From Paracentrotus lividus (Eukaryota > Echinodermata > Echinoidea > Camarodonta > Echinidae), in assembly GCA_940671915.1 (NCBI GenBank), contig CALNVZ010003426.1, positions 26,461,424-26,525,423 of the forward strand: a stretch of 64,000 nt of DNA. Reading direction: 5' to 3'. Below are positions 11,605 to 22,790 of this stretch, in pieces. A program made the translations under genes and the position numbers. Below the pieces are notes generated by a model. It saw nothing but the letters and a program-made list of their open reading frames with translations, did no database searches and was not told the DNA's origin. The stretch's first letter is position 1. Each line of letters opens with the position of its first letter.

Positions 11605-12145
11605 TCCGACAAAAACTTTCCGTGTTCGCATAAGCATGAACAAAAGAAACACAGCAATCAATCAATTAAACAACCAACCTAATCCCCTTTCTTGGGTTGA
11701 CAAAAAAAAAACAACCTAATCCCCTTTCTTGGGTTGACAAAAAAAAATTAAGTTTGAAGGAATATTTATTGCAAAAAGATAACATATTAAAATGAAAACA
11801 AAAACTAAACAATTAAAGTAAAGTAAATAGCTTTGTAACTAAATTTCAAATCATAATTCGAAAATAATGGCAAAGATAAAGAAAAAGTTTAGAGGAAGAA
11901 TGCTGATTAGCAAGAAGTCTGATGATCATATTTCTCATTTTTCCATTTTGTGCGCAAGCCTTTTTTTGAGCCCCCGATAAAAATGTTCTGTGTGTGCTCA
12001 AGCATGAACGAAACTTATTTTTTTAAATTGCATTTGAAAGATAAGACTTCAGAGCATCTATTAACATAAAAATACAGACATCATAATTTGAAACAAAATT
12101 TTGACAGACTTTTCAAAACTGTCCCGTTTTTATTGATACGCACTG
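10740..12145. mobile_element. 1.4-kb foldback DNA element with ~460-bp inverted repeats, TA target
   Basis: The left end CAGGGTGTATCAATAAAAAC (10740) matches the inverted right end ending at 12145, and similarity continues inward for about 460 bp to a shared 'CAACCCAAGAAAGGGGATT' near 11205 and 11680. Both ends abut TA (10738-10739 and 12146-12147), as expected for Tc1/mariner-like insertion, which is inference. The centre (11207-11680) holds a (GATT)n array and a T run. No transposase frame is present, so it is non-autonomous. Inside the right arm the 'AACCTAATCCCC...TTGACAAAAA' block is duplicated in tandem (11678-11750). Confidence 0.8.
11209..11430 (+). repeat. (GATT)n microsatellite, imperfect
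   Basis: TTGATTGATTGATTG-type repeats with GTTT interruptions, forming the loop of the foldback element. A 34-base T run follows at 11570-11600. Confidence 0.85.
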
Positions 12146-12945
12146 TATATCTCTGTTGGTTTGAAAAATATTGCCATATTTGTTATAATAGGAATACATA
12201 AAACACAAAGTTTAAAATCATGTAGTAATGAAATTGGCATTTTATTTAATTTTAAGAACAGATGTCTGCTATGAATTAGAAAGGATTTGTGGCATAATTG
12301 CCACAATAGTTGCCAATAATAGTTGCCAATAACACAAAGTAAAAATTAGACCGAGTATATATGAGACCAAGGGAAATTTAGACCAAAATGTGAGTAGGTC
12401 GATTATAGATTTAGCTCAAGTTGTATTAGTCAAACTGAGAATTGGACCAACTCTTGTTAGACCAAGTGGATATAAACCGGCCAATTATGTATGGTAAATG
12501 GTAGGCAGACGGCGTGTGGTGAAAGTATGCCAATGGGGCCTTTGCCAATGGTAGTTAAATGATAAATGCTAATTCACAGATTGTTTTGTGGTATTAAATG
12601 GTGCTATTTTTTTTTTTCTAAAAGCTTTAAATTGTTTCATCAAGCTGCATGCATAACGACGCGTTTGCTTTATTGGGATTTCCCTTATACATTAACTTTA
12701 AAATATTCAATTAAATGTAATTCAATACTCCTTTAGGATATTGATTTACTTTTACAGTAATAACGCAAAACAAATCAGATGGATGTGGAAAATAATATAA
12801 AAAATATGAAAAAAAAAAGAAAGAAAAAAGAATGGGATCAATGTAATTATTCTCTTTCTTGAAATCATTTTAGAACAAAACCATTGAGGTATAAAATTTA
12901 AAATGTCGATATAGATTTTTTTTTTAATTATTATTTTGAATGGGG
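12146..12945. other. No gene; 'AGACCAA' word region
   Basis: AT-rich, no protein signature. Between 12340 and 12480 variants of TTAGACCAA recur about six times. The same word occurs at 21790-21860, so it may be a remnant of a word-repeat element. Confidence 0.4.
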
Positions 12946-13048
12946 NNNNNNNNNNNNNNNNNNNNNNNNNNNNNNNNNNNNNNNNNNNNNNNNNNNNNNN
13001 NNNNNNNNNNNNNNNNNNNNNNNNNNNNNNNNNNNNNNNNNNNNNNNN
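12946..13048. other. Assembly gap (103 N)
   Basis: Run of N. True size unknown. Confidence 1.
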
Positions 13049-14124
13049 AGTGCTTCAGGGTAATTTATCGTTACGTTTGAATGAACATGGAGCTTTTGCA
13101 TGAGCTACATGCATTCGGTAGGTCCCTTACTGTTTAAATTTAATCGCATGTTTTGAGACAGGTTTGAGATGGTTTTGAGAATGGTTTCCGCCTATGTCTC
13201 GGAAATGATTGTCTCTGCGACTTTCCCCGAGTTCCGGTGACTTCTGACTTGAGGTACCACCTTAAAGTGGCAAAATCGCGATTGAAGAGCTCAGGAAAAT
13301 TATGATACAGTCAGAAGTAGTGGCCCTTTAAGGTCACCAGGCCGGGGGGGGGGGGGGGGGGAGGGAGATTTAAGGTTCGGCGGCTTTTATCGGGAATTAA
13401 AATGAGCAAAACTCAACTCCTATTTGACGCAGTAGACCTATCTATTATTATTATTATTGATTTTTTTATAAATCAGTCTCTGAATTTAAAGTACATTAAT
13501 TATAATTCAGGATTTCTTTTTCTTTACAAAACATAGACGATGATAGGACCATAATAGGCCTTTATTGACGTGCATGGAGCCTATAATAGAATAGCTGGAA
13601 CTATACTAATAATGAACGAATGTTACCAATCTTAAAACAGACACAATCTTTAAGTTACATTTTGCTTACAAGTATTAATCTTATTTTTGTAAAATATGTA
13701 ATTTTTAAAAAATAAAATAGGGGGCAAATGTGACTACTTTATCGTGTTTTATAGAGAAAACATGTCGGGACAAGGAAGAAATAGGAAAATAGGACATTAT
13801 AATTATATATATATATATTTTTTTCTATTTCCAGGTGAAAATAGGAAAAACTAAAATACGAAAAAAAAAAAGTTTCTTACAAGAAATATAATATAAAAAT
13901 ACTTCATAAAATTTGGGGAAATGGTATTTCGGAGCACAAAGACTACTAGGTTACTTTTATATAACATGATTTATTGTCATATTCACATCAAGTCATCTGA
14001 AGCATGTCATGAGCGCAGTATGATCGTGACGTAAAATCATGTCCCATATGTGTACCACACTCTCTTTCCCTGTTTTATTTCTTCAAACCTGTAGTTAACG
14101 GTCTACAAATGTTCTGAGTAGCAA
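13049..14124. other. No gene recognised
   Basis: AT-rich sequence with a poly-G run at 13343-13361 and a short (TA)n at 13804-13818. No coding signature. Confidence 0.5.
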
Positions 14125-14395
14125 ACTTGACCAGGTACGAATAATATGAAAGAGGAAATTCCTCAACTGGTTTGTGGCATCTAAAGAATACTTGATATTT
14201 CTAAGACATTGTATAAAATGAGCAGCTTCGGTGATGTACTACCCCGTAAGCGCAATCCAACACAAGCCGTCATACTGATCATGCCGCTATATTCATACCA
14301 ATCCAATAAGTTGAGCTCCCCGAATTCAAACTGACGATGATGTTCGGGATAAAACCTAGCCGACGCAAATCACCAAAATTATAATGAGGTTTGTA
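14125..14395 (-). repeat. Copy of the 'DATNQ' dispersed repeat
   Basis: Landmarks: GGTTTGTGGCATCTAAAGAA, TGAGCAGCTTCGG, ACCCCGTAAGCGCAATCCAA and a GTTGAGCTCCCC/ACTGACGATG tail. Read on the minus strand it keeps an open stretch ending I-K-Y-S-L-D-A-T-N-Q, shared with the other copies. It stands directly beside the LINE relic at 14430. Confidence 0.65.
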
Positions 14396-14429
14396 TGTGA
14401 ACTGTCACAATGGCTAAATTTGTAACGCC

Positions 14430-15110
14430 TGATGGAGAGACAGACGAATGTAACATTTTTGCAAGGAGATACTCCTGCACCATTCCACTTTATTATCATG
14501 ATTATAGTTCCTCACTTTGCTCTGAGACAGGCTGCAGATGATCCAGGAGCTGAGCTTAGGTTTATTGTAACTCCAAGGAGGTCTAGAAGAGTTCAAGCTG
14601 TCAGAATTACGGATTTAGATTTTGCTGACGATATCTGCCTTTTAAGCAATCAGATTGACGAGGCTCAATAACTTCTGCAAAGGCCAGAATCGGAATGTAG
14701 CTAGGTTAGGCCTGGACCTATCTCTAGAAAACCAAAGTTTATGACATACAATGTACCAGAACATGACTAATTGAGGACAAATACAGGTAATGCTCTAAAG
14801 GAAGTAGAGGACTTTAAAATCATTGGATCATGGATAAATTAAACGGTGTCTGATTTCGAGATCGGGAAGGCAATAGCCTGGAAAGCTCTCTGTAAATGAA
14901 GTGCCGGCTTTTTAATTGCAACTGTGGGAACAGTTACTGCTCTACGGCTATTATGCTTGGGCAGTCACCTCAGTGCTGGTGAAGGCTCTTAATGGTTATT
15001 ACACAAGAATTCTCAGAAAGGTGCTTCATCCACTGCAGACAACACATACCAAACAAGACACTACATGGAAAACTACAAGACAGCAACAAGAAGAGTGCAG
15101 CTTAAATATT
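14430..15110 (+). mobile_element. Decayed non-LTR retrotransposon reverse transcriptase (LINE relic)
   Basis: The first frame (14432-14671) contains L-Q-G-D-T-P-A-P-F, then a run ending T-D-L-D-F-A-D-D-I-C-L-L-S-N, which is the F/Y-A-D-D catalytic motif region. Further pieces lie in shifted frames: a T-K-F-M-like lysine-rich patch, E-V-E-D-F-K-(Y)-L-G-S-W near 14805-14835, and A-W-A-V-T followed by L-N-G-Y-Y-T-R-I-L-R-K-V-L (14950-15030). This order (palm, thumb, then C-terminal cysteine-tryptophan region) fits an RTE-like or related clade. The clade is not certain. Stops and frameshifts make it non-functional. Confidence 0.7.
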
Positions 15111-15204
15111 ACTAGTATGTATCCGTGCCACCCTCTTTCTATCACATTTCTCCCACTTCCTTTTCATCACTCTATCAGCATTCCTGATATTTAGTGGTTG
15201 AAGG

Positions 15205-15800
15205 GGGCCGTCACACTGAGGTCGTTCTATAACGTTCCAAAACGTTCTTGCCCGTTCTTTAAAAAAACTGCTGAACGGGCTTTGGTCGGGTTGGAACTTA
15301 TAACTTTGAAAAATAATTTCTTGAATACGATACTAGGCAGTTCATAAATAGTTCTCGTTACGTCAATTCCGTCTTTATCGCGTCCGCAATACGTTGTTAT
15401 CCAGTTCAGACCGAGTAAACGGCTCGTTCACTCTATACCGTTCGTAGCACGTCCAAACCGTCACTAAAAGTGCCTATGCACAGCATGATAAAAGTTTGGT
15501 ACCATGTTCGTAGTACGTCCTTCTCGTTTAGAGTAAGTCCTACCCGTTTAAGGAATGTTGTCACTACGTTTAATTTTAGAACTGGAAGCCAGTACGATTT
15601 TTTTTAACATGTTAAAAAAAAATCGGAATGCCTTTCCGTTCTCTCCGTTCGGGCCCGTTCGCCAAGTTCGTAAACAGATTGTTCACGGTCTGTACTAGAT
15701 TTTAAAAGGTCTGTACTACGTTCAGTCCGTGTGTAAACAGATTGAGCCCGTTCACCAAGAACTACCAAGAACGCAGTAAGAACTAGCTCAGTGTGACGGG
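15205..15800. mobile_element. CGTTC-word MITE, copy 1
   Basis: Begins GCCGTCACACTGAGGTCGTTC at 15207 and ends with the inverted form AGCTCAGTGTGACGGG at 15785-15800. The interior is saturated with CCGTTC, ACGTCC and CGTTTA words. No coding potential. It is in inverted orientation to copy 3 at 17321-17855, with which it can be aligned along its whole length. Confidence 0.7.
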
Positions 15801-16835
15801 AATTATGACATGCCGTTCTGTTTAAAAATTGAAACGTATTGCTATCCAAGCCCGTGCTATAAAGTCCTGAGCAGATTCAAATAGGTCTCAAGTACGTCCA
15901 CTCCGTGTGTACATAGATTAAGACCGTTCTGCAATAATTTCAATATCATGGTAAGAAATTGTTCAGTGTGATAGTAGTATAAGCGAATAGATCAGCTGTT
16001 TGATTGCCACACATTAATTGTTACAATTACTGAAATATCACAACTTTCAGAATAAATACGAAAAACGGCCATTGGTCCGAAAAGAACGCGTACATTTGAC
16101 CTAATTAATTCTGGATTAAGATGAACAACGTTCGTATACAGTCCTCAATACGTCAATCACGTCTCTGCCTCGTCTGCAGTCCGTTTGTATCTAGTTAAAA
16201 TCGGGTGAAAATGACCGTTTCCACGAAACAGTGCCCGTCTGAAAAAAAATCCAAACTCGTCCCAGTTAGTTGCAACCCGTTCTTAAGCAGTTCCAACTCG
16301 TTTCCAATGCGTTTCATCCCGACCTAACTAGTTCGGGGTCGTTTTTAATCCGTCCAAATCCGTTCTTACTCGTTCTTACGTCGACCAAACGGCCTCCAGA
16401 AAGTTCATCTCGTTCTTACTTCGTCATTATCCGTGGCTAGAACGTGTTGAACGCAAATGCGTGCCCGTTTCCCATAAAAACACCTAGCCCGTTTTTGCCA
16501 GACCCCATGCGTCTTCGTAACTTCAAGCTGATAATGAATATAATAATGCTCGTTTGTAAGGCGTCCTAGCACATCTTTAGAACGATTTAAGTACGGCAAT
16601 TTCGTTTGTAGTACGTCCATCTCGTTTCAGGTACGTTGCCACCCCGTTAAATTTTAGGATGAGATGGGCGCCCGATTTTTTAAAACACTTTTTGAAAATA
16701 CGACCGAGCTAGTCCATGAAGTTCGTGAACAGATCGTAAGAAGTATTTACTACGTCCACTCAGTTTACACACAGATTATGCCCGTTCGGCAAAATTTGCA
16801 AGGACGTAGTAGGAACGAGCTCAGTGTGACGGGGG
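15801..16835. mobile_element. CGTTC-word element, copy 2 (about 1 kb)
   Basis: Ends with GAACGAGCTCAGTGTGACGG at 16815-16833. From 15911 to 16835 it matches 27151-28091 closely, with only scattered changes. It contains an internal TTCAGTGTGATAGTAGTATA junction (15961) that both copies share, so the composite was already formed before it spread. Confidence 0.7.
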
Positions 16836-16840
16836 TATAA

Positions 16841-17104
16841 TGGCCCTAATTCACAAAGGTGGATTCTTCAAAATCCATGGTTTCAACCCTGGGTTTAACC
16901 TAGGGTTGGACCTAAGTTTTTCAATTTGGTATTCACAAAGGTGGACTCGACTGAATCCACAGATTCACAGCGTCATAATACTCATAATTTGGGTCAACTG
17001 TTGGTGGATCATAAACTGGTGGATCCGTGGAGCCGTCGATTAAAAAACCCACGGATCCACGGATCCGTGGGTTTTGCAGAATCATCCTTTGTGAATTCGG
17101 GCCA
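16841..17104. mobile_element. 264-bp MITE nested between CGTTC elements, ATAA flanks
   Basis: Terminal inverted repeats TGGCCCTAATTCACAAAGG (left) and its near-perfect inverse ending GTGAATTCGGGCCA (right). ATAA directly abuts both ends (16837-16840 and 17105-17108), a likely 4-bp target duplication. The interior has nested palindromes such as CCACGGATCCACGGATCCGTGG, and no frame of interest. Confidence 0.75.
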
Positions 17105-17320
17105 ATAATTCTCTCATTGTGACCATTAATGGGTGACTATTAAACGTACGGCGGACGTACCACCAGTAAACCGAACGAGCTTTTACCATATTTTTTGAGA
17201 ATATTTCAGAACGGGCTTAGTCTACACACATCAGCTTAACAATTTATATAAAAAACTTATAGAAGAGTTTGGACGGCAAGAAGCTTCATTTTTTTAAAAA
17301 ACAAAATGGCATGCAATAAT

Positions 17321-17855
17321 CCCCGTCACACTGAACTAATTCCGATTACGTTGTTGATGAACGGACTGAATCTGTTACGGGTTGAACGTGGTATAGACAT
17401 TTTACCATTTGTTTACGAACTGGGCGGATGGGCTAGGACGGAGAGAACATGTAAAAAAAAATTAAAAAAAATCGGGCTGGCTTCCAGTTCTAAAGTTAAC
17501 CCCAGTGGCAGCGGGAGGACTTACTTTAAACGAGAAGAGCGTACAACGAACATGTTACATTATTTTGTTATGATGCGAAACAAGAATACTTTGAGTAACA
17601 GTTTGGACTTGGTACGAAAGATATAAATTGAACGAGTTGTTTACTCGGTCTGAACTGAATAACCGCGGATTGAGGACGAGATAAAGAATATATTGACGCT
17701 ACTAGGACTATTTATGAATAGACTGGCATCGTATATAAGACAGTACTTGGCAAAGTTATGAGTTCCAACCCGACCAAAGCCCGTTTAGCATTTTTTTTTT
17801 TTTTTTTTTTAAAGAACGGGCAAGGACGTTAAAGAACTACCTCATGGACACAGCC
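17321..17855. mobile_element. CGTTC-word MITE, copy 3 (inverted to copy 1)
   Basis: Starts CCCCGTCACACTGAACTAATT and ends in an eroded ACCTCATGGACACAGCC. The reverse complement follows copy 1 through the landmarks CGGGCTTTGGTCGGGTTGG, TCATAAATAGT, CAGACCGAGTAAAC and ACTGGAAGCCAG. Small A/T-run expansions distinguish it. The 106-aa open frame here is repeat sequence, not a gene. Confidence 0.65.
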
Positions 17856-17969
17856 TAAACACAAGCTATATAATTTCATAATGAAGCTCTCAAATTTTGA
17901 TTTACCTGTTTTTGCTTGAATTATTGTTTACCGTGTAACTAGGTACGTTTGTACGAAAGATGCCAATAA

Positions 17970-18003
<34 letters not shown>

Positions 18004-19238
18004 GTACTCAATTCTGAAAGTCTGCATTTTCTTTTTCTTTTTTTTTTCTTTTTTCTTTTGTACCTGGATCCGCATTGATCTTATATGATCAAGGAGATTT
18101 CGAATCATGTTGATTGATTCGAAGCAAGAACTCTCCTAGGTATTGCTGAAAAAAAAAAAATATTGTAATCACATAATTGTCCATGGAATTTACAGTTTAA
18201 ACACAGTTTCCGTGTCTTACACGGAAAGGGTGCAAAAATCACATAACTTTCTATTTAACGCTTCCTGGTCACGTCAAGTGAATATTCGACACAAGCAATC
18301 ATATATTTATATACATGCTATGTTGTACCGTTGATCTAATAAAAAAATGTTAAGAGTATAATTACGCGATACGTTTGTTTGTACTCTTCCCCTTCGCTCT
18401 CCCCATTTAGATTGCTATTACATGTGTTCGCGGCGGCCGTATGTCCCCCAAATTGACAAGCATCTCCGAAAGTCGCAAATAATCTGCTCTGGTCGCATCC
18501 AAACAAAACTTACCGTTCTCAGAACGTTTCCAATTTTTGTATTTTTGTTTTTTTATTTGTTGTTAGGTCCTCTACGTCTTCCTCGTTTGCGATTTTCTAA
18601 TTGTCTGTTTGTTTTTTTGCGTTGTTGTTGTTGTTGTTGTTTTTTTTTTACCGCAAAAGGTATATTTTAAGACTAGCTTTTCATAAAGCACAGTCAATGG
18701 AGGTGTTGTTCAGTTCTCTTTAACGTTTTATAAACGTTTTTGGATGTTACAAAATTATTTGTGTTATATACAACGTTGGCAAAACGCTGTAAGTGAAACT
18801 TTACGAAGACGTATTTCATTAAAAGTATCAGAACATATTTCTACGTACAATATTATGCCTGTGACATGTGAAAAGTATAATTGTTATTGAACTGATTTCA
18901 CTATAAACAGTAAATACATTATGCCCCGATTAATTGTATAAGATGGAAAACGTATAACGTATTCATTTTCTTTATCCTTAATATATGTTTATATCTTTTT
19001 TAATTTTTATCATTATGTTTAATATTGTTTTTTAGTTGTTTTAAATGTAGGAGGTTTTGTTAACAAATCAAAAAAAATACGTCTGAAGCCTTGCTCAAAA
19101 ACATGTTTTTCAAATATTTTGACAAAACGTAAAATAAAAAAAAATTTGCGCCGATCGGCACTCGTTGCATGTTCATATTGGTTTGATATTACCAAAGGCC
19201 GAATCGCTACGGCGCGACGTAAAAGTATAGATAATATA
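17856..19238. other. No gene recognised
   Basis: AT-rich with a 28-nt A run (17974-18001), a CT-rich patch (18025-18060) and a (GTT)n run (18620-18645). No coding signature could be defended. Confidence 0.5.
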
Positions 19239-19570
19239 GGGGAGACAGGGGTAATTATGGCCCCCTTGTTCACATTTCCTATTACTACCATTAAATGAAA
19301 AGTCCAATAATATTCTAATTATGTAAAAATACAGTCAGTCTATATAACTATGATATACAAAGGAAAGTGTAAATCTGCGACCCCTCATTTGCATATTAAT
19401 TACCATTATGTTATCAACTTTGTTATTTTTATGTATGTGCGTTCAGTGGTGTAGCATAATATGTTTGCTTACAGGTGTGTATGTTAAATATACATCTAAA
19501 ATAGAATATTTTTGTATATTTCAGTATGTCTGTGATTAAGTACACCCGTGTGCATACTATTATGTATGTG
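19239..19570. mobile_element. Left part of an outer GGGGAGACAGGGG element
   Basis: Begins GGGGAGACAGGGGTAATTATGG after a TA. It reads into the inner element at 19573. The 'ggccataattaccct' and 'gggggtatttatggcccc' words at 23256-23296 look like its other side, so it appears split by the inner element, but its right terminus (a CTCCCC end) was not found. Confidence 0.45.
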
Positions 19571-20394
19571 TAGGGGAGACCGGGGATGGACGTTACAAAA
19601 TTCAAATTTTGGGCCAGACAATTCAAATGAAAGTACTCACACACTCCATTTCGGGTCTGTAGCCTATTATGTTGGCTAAAACCCGAGGCACATAAAACTT
19701 GAAAACATGTAAACACTAATTAACTACAGCTTAATTATTGAAGACATTTTTTTTGTAACAACCTACCCCGTATACGGGGTAAGTTGTTACACCATACGGG
19801 GTAAATTGTTACTATATGTAAACATACGGGGTACTTTGTTACAATGTGTACATCTCTTATACCATTCTTTTGTTTCAACTTTCCAGTTTCTTGGTATCGT
19901 TAACAGTAGATCAAGTAGAGCTCTAGAATAGACTAAAGTAATAATAGAAATATCAAAATATTAACACCTGAAAATTGAAACAAAATTACTTTACTTGTGT
20001 AATGTAATTGGGGTAGGTTGTTACATCGACATGGGGTGGGTTGTTGTGACAACGTACCCCATGGGTGATTTTACACATAAAATCAACTGTAGCACAGCTA
20101 TTAGGCAGAATTACAGGGCATTGTTAAGGGGTATATTACATAGTCCATACATGTACTATATTCACAATACCAGACTATCATCATGTGCCTTCAGTTGTAA
20201 CCCTTACAAAAATGTCTTGTGGTATTCCTATGGTATTTCTGAATGTCCTGTGGTATTCATATGGTATTTCTGAATGTCCTGTGGTATTCCTATGGTATTT
20301 CTATGGTACAATCAAATACCATAGAAGTACCATAGGGAAATACCACACAGGAAAAGGGTACCATAAGAATACCATACAGCAGTGCTGTGGTATT

Positions 20395-20925
20395 TGGCAC
20401 AAATACCATATGTATGGTATTGCTGTATGGTTTTTGGCACAAATACCATATGTATGGTATTTCTGTATGTTTTTTTGGCAACAAATGCCATATGTATGGT
20501 ATTTCTGTATGTTTTTTTGGGCACAAATACCATATGTATGGTATTGCTGTATGGTTTTTTTGGCACAAATACCATATGTATGGTATTTCTGTATGGTTTT
20601 TTGGCACAAATACCATATGTATGGTATTTCTTTATGGTTTTTTGGCACAAATACCATATGTATGGTTTTGCTGTATGGTTTTTTGGCACAAATACCATAG
20701 GTAGGGTATTTTTGTATGGTTTTTTGGCACAAATACCATATGTATGGTTTTCCTGTATGGTTTTTTGGCACAAATACCATATGTATGGTATTTCTGCATG
20801 TTTTTTTTGGCACAAATACCATATGTATGGTATTTCTGTATGGTTTTTTGGCACAAATACCATATGTATGGTTTTGCTGTATGGTTTTCTGGCACAAATA
20901 CCACATGTATACCACATGTATGGTA
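20395..20925 (+). repeat. Tandem array, ~41-bp unit with ATACCATATGTATGGTAT palindrome
   Basis: About 13 units. Each has TTTTTTGGCACAAATACC, then the palindrome centred on CATATG, then TTCTGTATGG. Unit length is 41-43 bp because of the T run. Because the unit lacks stop codons in most frames on both strands, it creates several long overlapping open frames (up to about 200 codons) that are not genes. Confidence 0.95.
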
Positions 20926-20939
20926 TTTAAATCATTGTA

Positions 20940-21100
20940 TTGTTATTTGTTTGTGAGCGCGAAGCGCGAGCTAAAAATTTTGCTCTATAATAACATTAAA
21001 CATTGTATTCACTAGCTGATAATCACTACTCTTAAAGAAAATACAATTACGAAGAGCGAGTGAAAATCTCATAAATCAACGTTTTACAATGTATATATAT
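20940..21100 (+). repeat. GCGAAGCGCGAGC module inside the nested element
   Basis: GTGAGCGCGAAGCGCGAGCT, then AAAATTTTGCTCTATAATAAC. The other end of the module type (AAAATCGATGGGGGGGG then CGATCGTCCCCCGTCC) occurs at 21650-21700. A dispersed-module insertion into the nested element is likely. Confidence 0.55.
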
Positions 21101-22329
21101 ATATGTTTGTAATCCCTCTCTGAATATGGTCACTTTTTATAACGATACGGACCTGAAAACAAAGAATTTAAAGAAATTTAAAAGTTTATTTCCATCACAT
21201 TTGGAGAAGTGGGAAAATACAAAATTTATCCAAATTATTTAGAAAATAAAAACAAAATGTGAAGCTTTGAAAATCAAGGGGACATGTCCTCCTGATTGCG
21301 CCAAATTTGGAGAGGAATTAATTATACACTAGATCGGTATAAATAAAGCACCCCAAAGAGACATATAGTATAGGCTAATATCCAAAATTCACAATAGAAT
21401 GACCTACCCCACACATTACGCCAAAGTTACAAATAAAGCGTTGTAACAAATAAAAGAATAAATGAAAATAGGGACCTGAAGAAAGATTATTAGTTTAATT
21501 ATTGTTTGGTGTTTTTGTTTGCAAGCGAAAATTTTGCTTTTTAATGACCTGAACTTGGTACATTTAACGCTCACTGTGCCTCTTCGTCTATTATATGTAC
21601 ATATATTTTTCTTAAGCTTTAAAAATCGAGGGTGGACGATCCCCCAGAAAACAAAAATCGATGGGGGGGGGGGGGACGCGATCGTCCCCCGTCCACCCGG
21701 GACGCCGCAAATACCTACCGTTGTGAAGTATTGTCACAGGATATTTTTTTTTCTAAGGGATAGTTTCTTACAGGAATTGACTAAGTGGTGTTTGACCTAG
21801 TCGACTTGATTAGACGAAATGGGAATTAATTAGACCAAATGGTAATTTGACGAACTGATTGAAGATAAACATCCAACAGGGATGAAACCAACGGCATTAG
21901 TCAAAGTGGATTTATGGCAGTTTACTGCTGAAGTTTGGTAGTCGTATGGTATTCCTGTGGTACTTCGTGTGGTACTATGGTAATTAGCTCAATTGCATAC
22001 AATGTTTTTGTATGCACAAATCAGTATTTTGTGAAGCTTACCTCATTAACTAGTAAGTGCCTGCATATTAATATTTTTTCTTTTAGTGAAAATAACTAAC
22101 TGTGACTCAAAATATTTTTGCTAAATAGTGGTATATATACCAGTGTATGGTATCCTTGGGTGTCTAGCGGCAGTCATGTGGTAACGGCGTGTGGCATTTC
22201 TGAATTAACGGCGTGTGGTGTTCCGGTCGCAACGGTATGTCATAATCCTGGTAAGTGTGTGCGGTATTGATGTGTGGTGCTAGTTTGGGATAATGCTATT
22301 AAGTGTTTTTTGCTGTATGGAACACCTGT

Positions 22330-22790
22330 ATGGTATTTTTTTGTGGTACTTGTGCTAAAATACCATAGGAAATCCTGTGGTATTTGTGCCAAAAAACCAT
22401 AGGAAATCCTGTGGTATTTGTGCCAAAAAACCATAGGAAATCCTATGGTATTTTGGCTGTATGGTACTTCTGTATGGTATTTTGTGTGGTATTTGTGCCA
22501 AAAAACCATAGGAAATCCTATGGTATTTTGGCTGTATGGTACTGCTGTATGGTATTTTGTGTGGTATTTGTGCCAAAAAACCATAGGAAATCCTATGGTA
22601 TTTTGGCTGTATGGTACTTCTGTATGGTATTTTGTGTGGTATTTGTGCCAAAAAACCATAGGAAATCCTATGGTATTTTGGCTGTATGGTACTGCTGTTT
22701 GGTATTTTGTGTGGTATTTGTGCAAAAAACCCATAGGAAAATCCTGTGGTATTTTGTATGGTACCGTTGTGTGGTACCACACGATATTTT
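22330..22790 (+). repeat. Tandem array, ~75-bp unit with CCATAGGAAATCCTATGG palindrome
   Basis: Four full units and two short leading units. Each has GGTATTTGTGCC, AAAAAACC, the palindrome, TTTTGGCTGTATGGTAC, (TTC or TGC) TGTATGGTATTTTGTGT. GGTATTTGTGCC is the inverse of GGCACAAATACC in the left array. TTCTG and TGCTG alternate from unit to unit, a 150-bp higher-order dimer. Confidence 0.92.

Noticed and set aside
17306-17626. 106-codon plus-strand frame
   Set aside because: Lies within CGTTC-word MITE copy 3; the copy 1 counterpart is not open and no family matches.
20301-20915. Open frames of 170-204 codons on both strands
   Set aside because: They are read-through of the 41-bp satellite, present in several frames at once, with no start context or family.
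20395-20925. CRISPR-like regular repeat array
   Set aside because: Units are contiguous with no unique spacers, and the genome is eukaryotic.
22240-22782. 180-codon minus-strand frame and overlapping plus-strand frames
   Set aside because: Translation of the 75-bp array.
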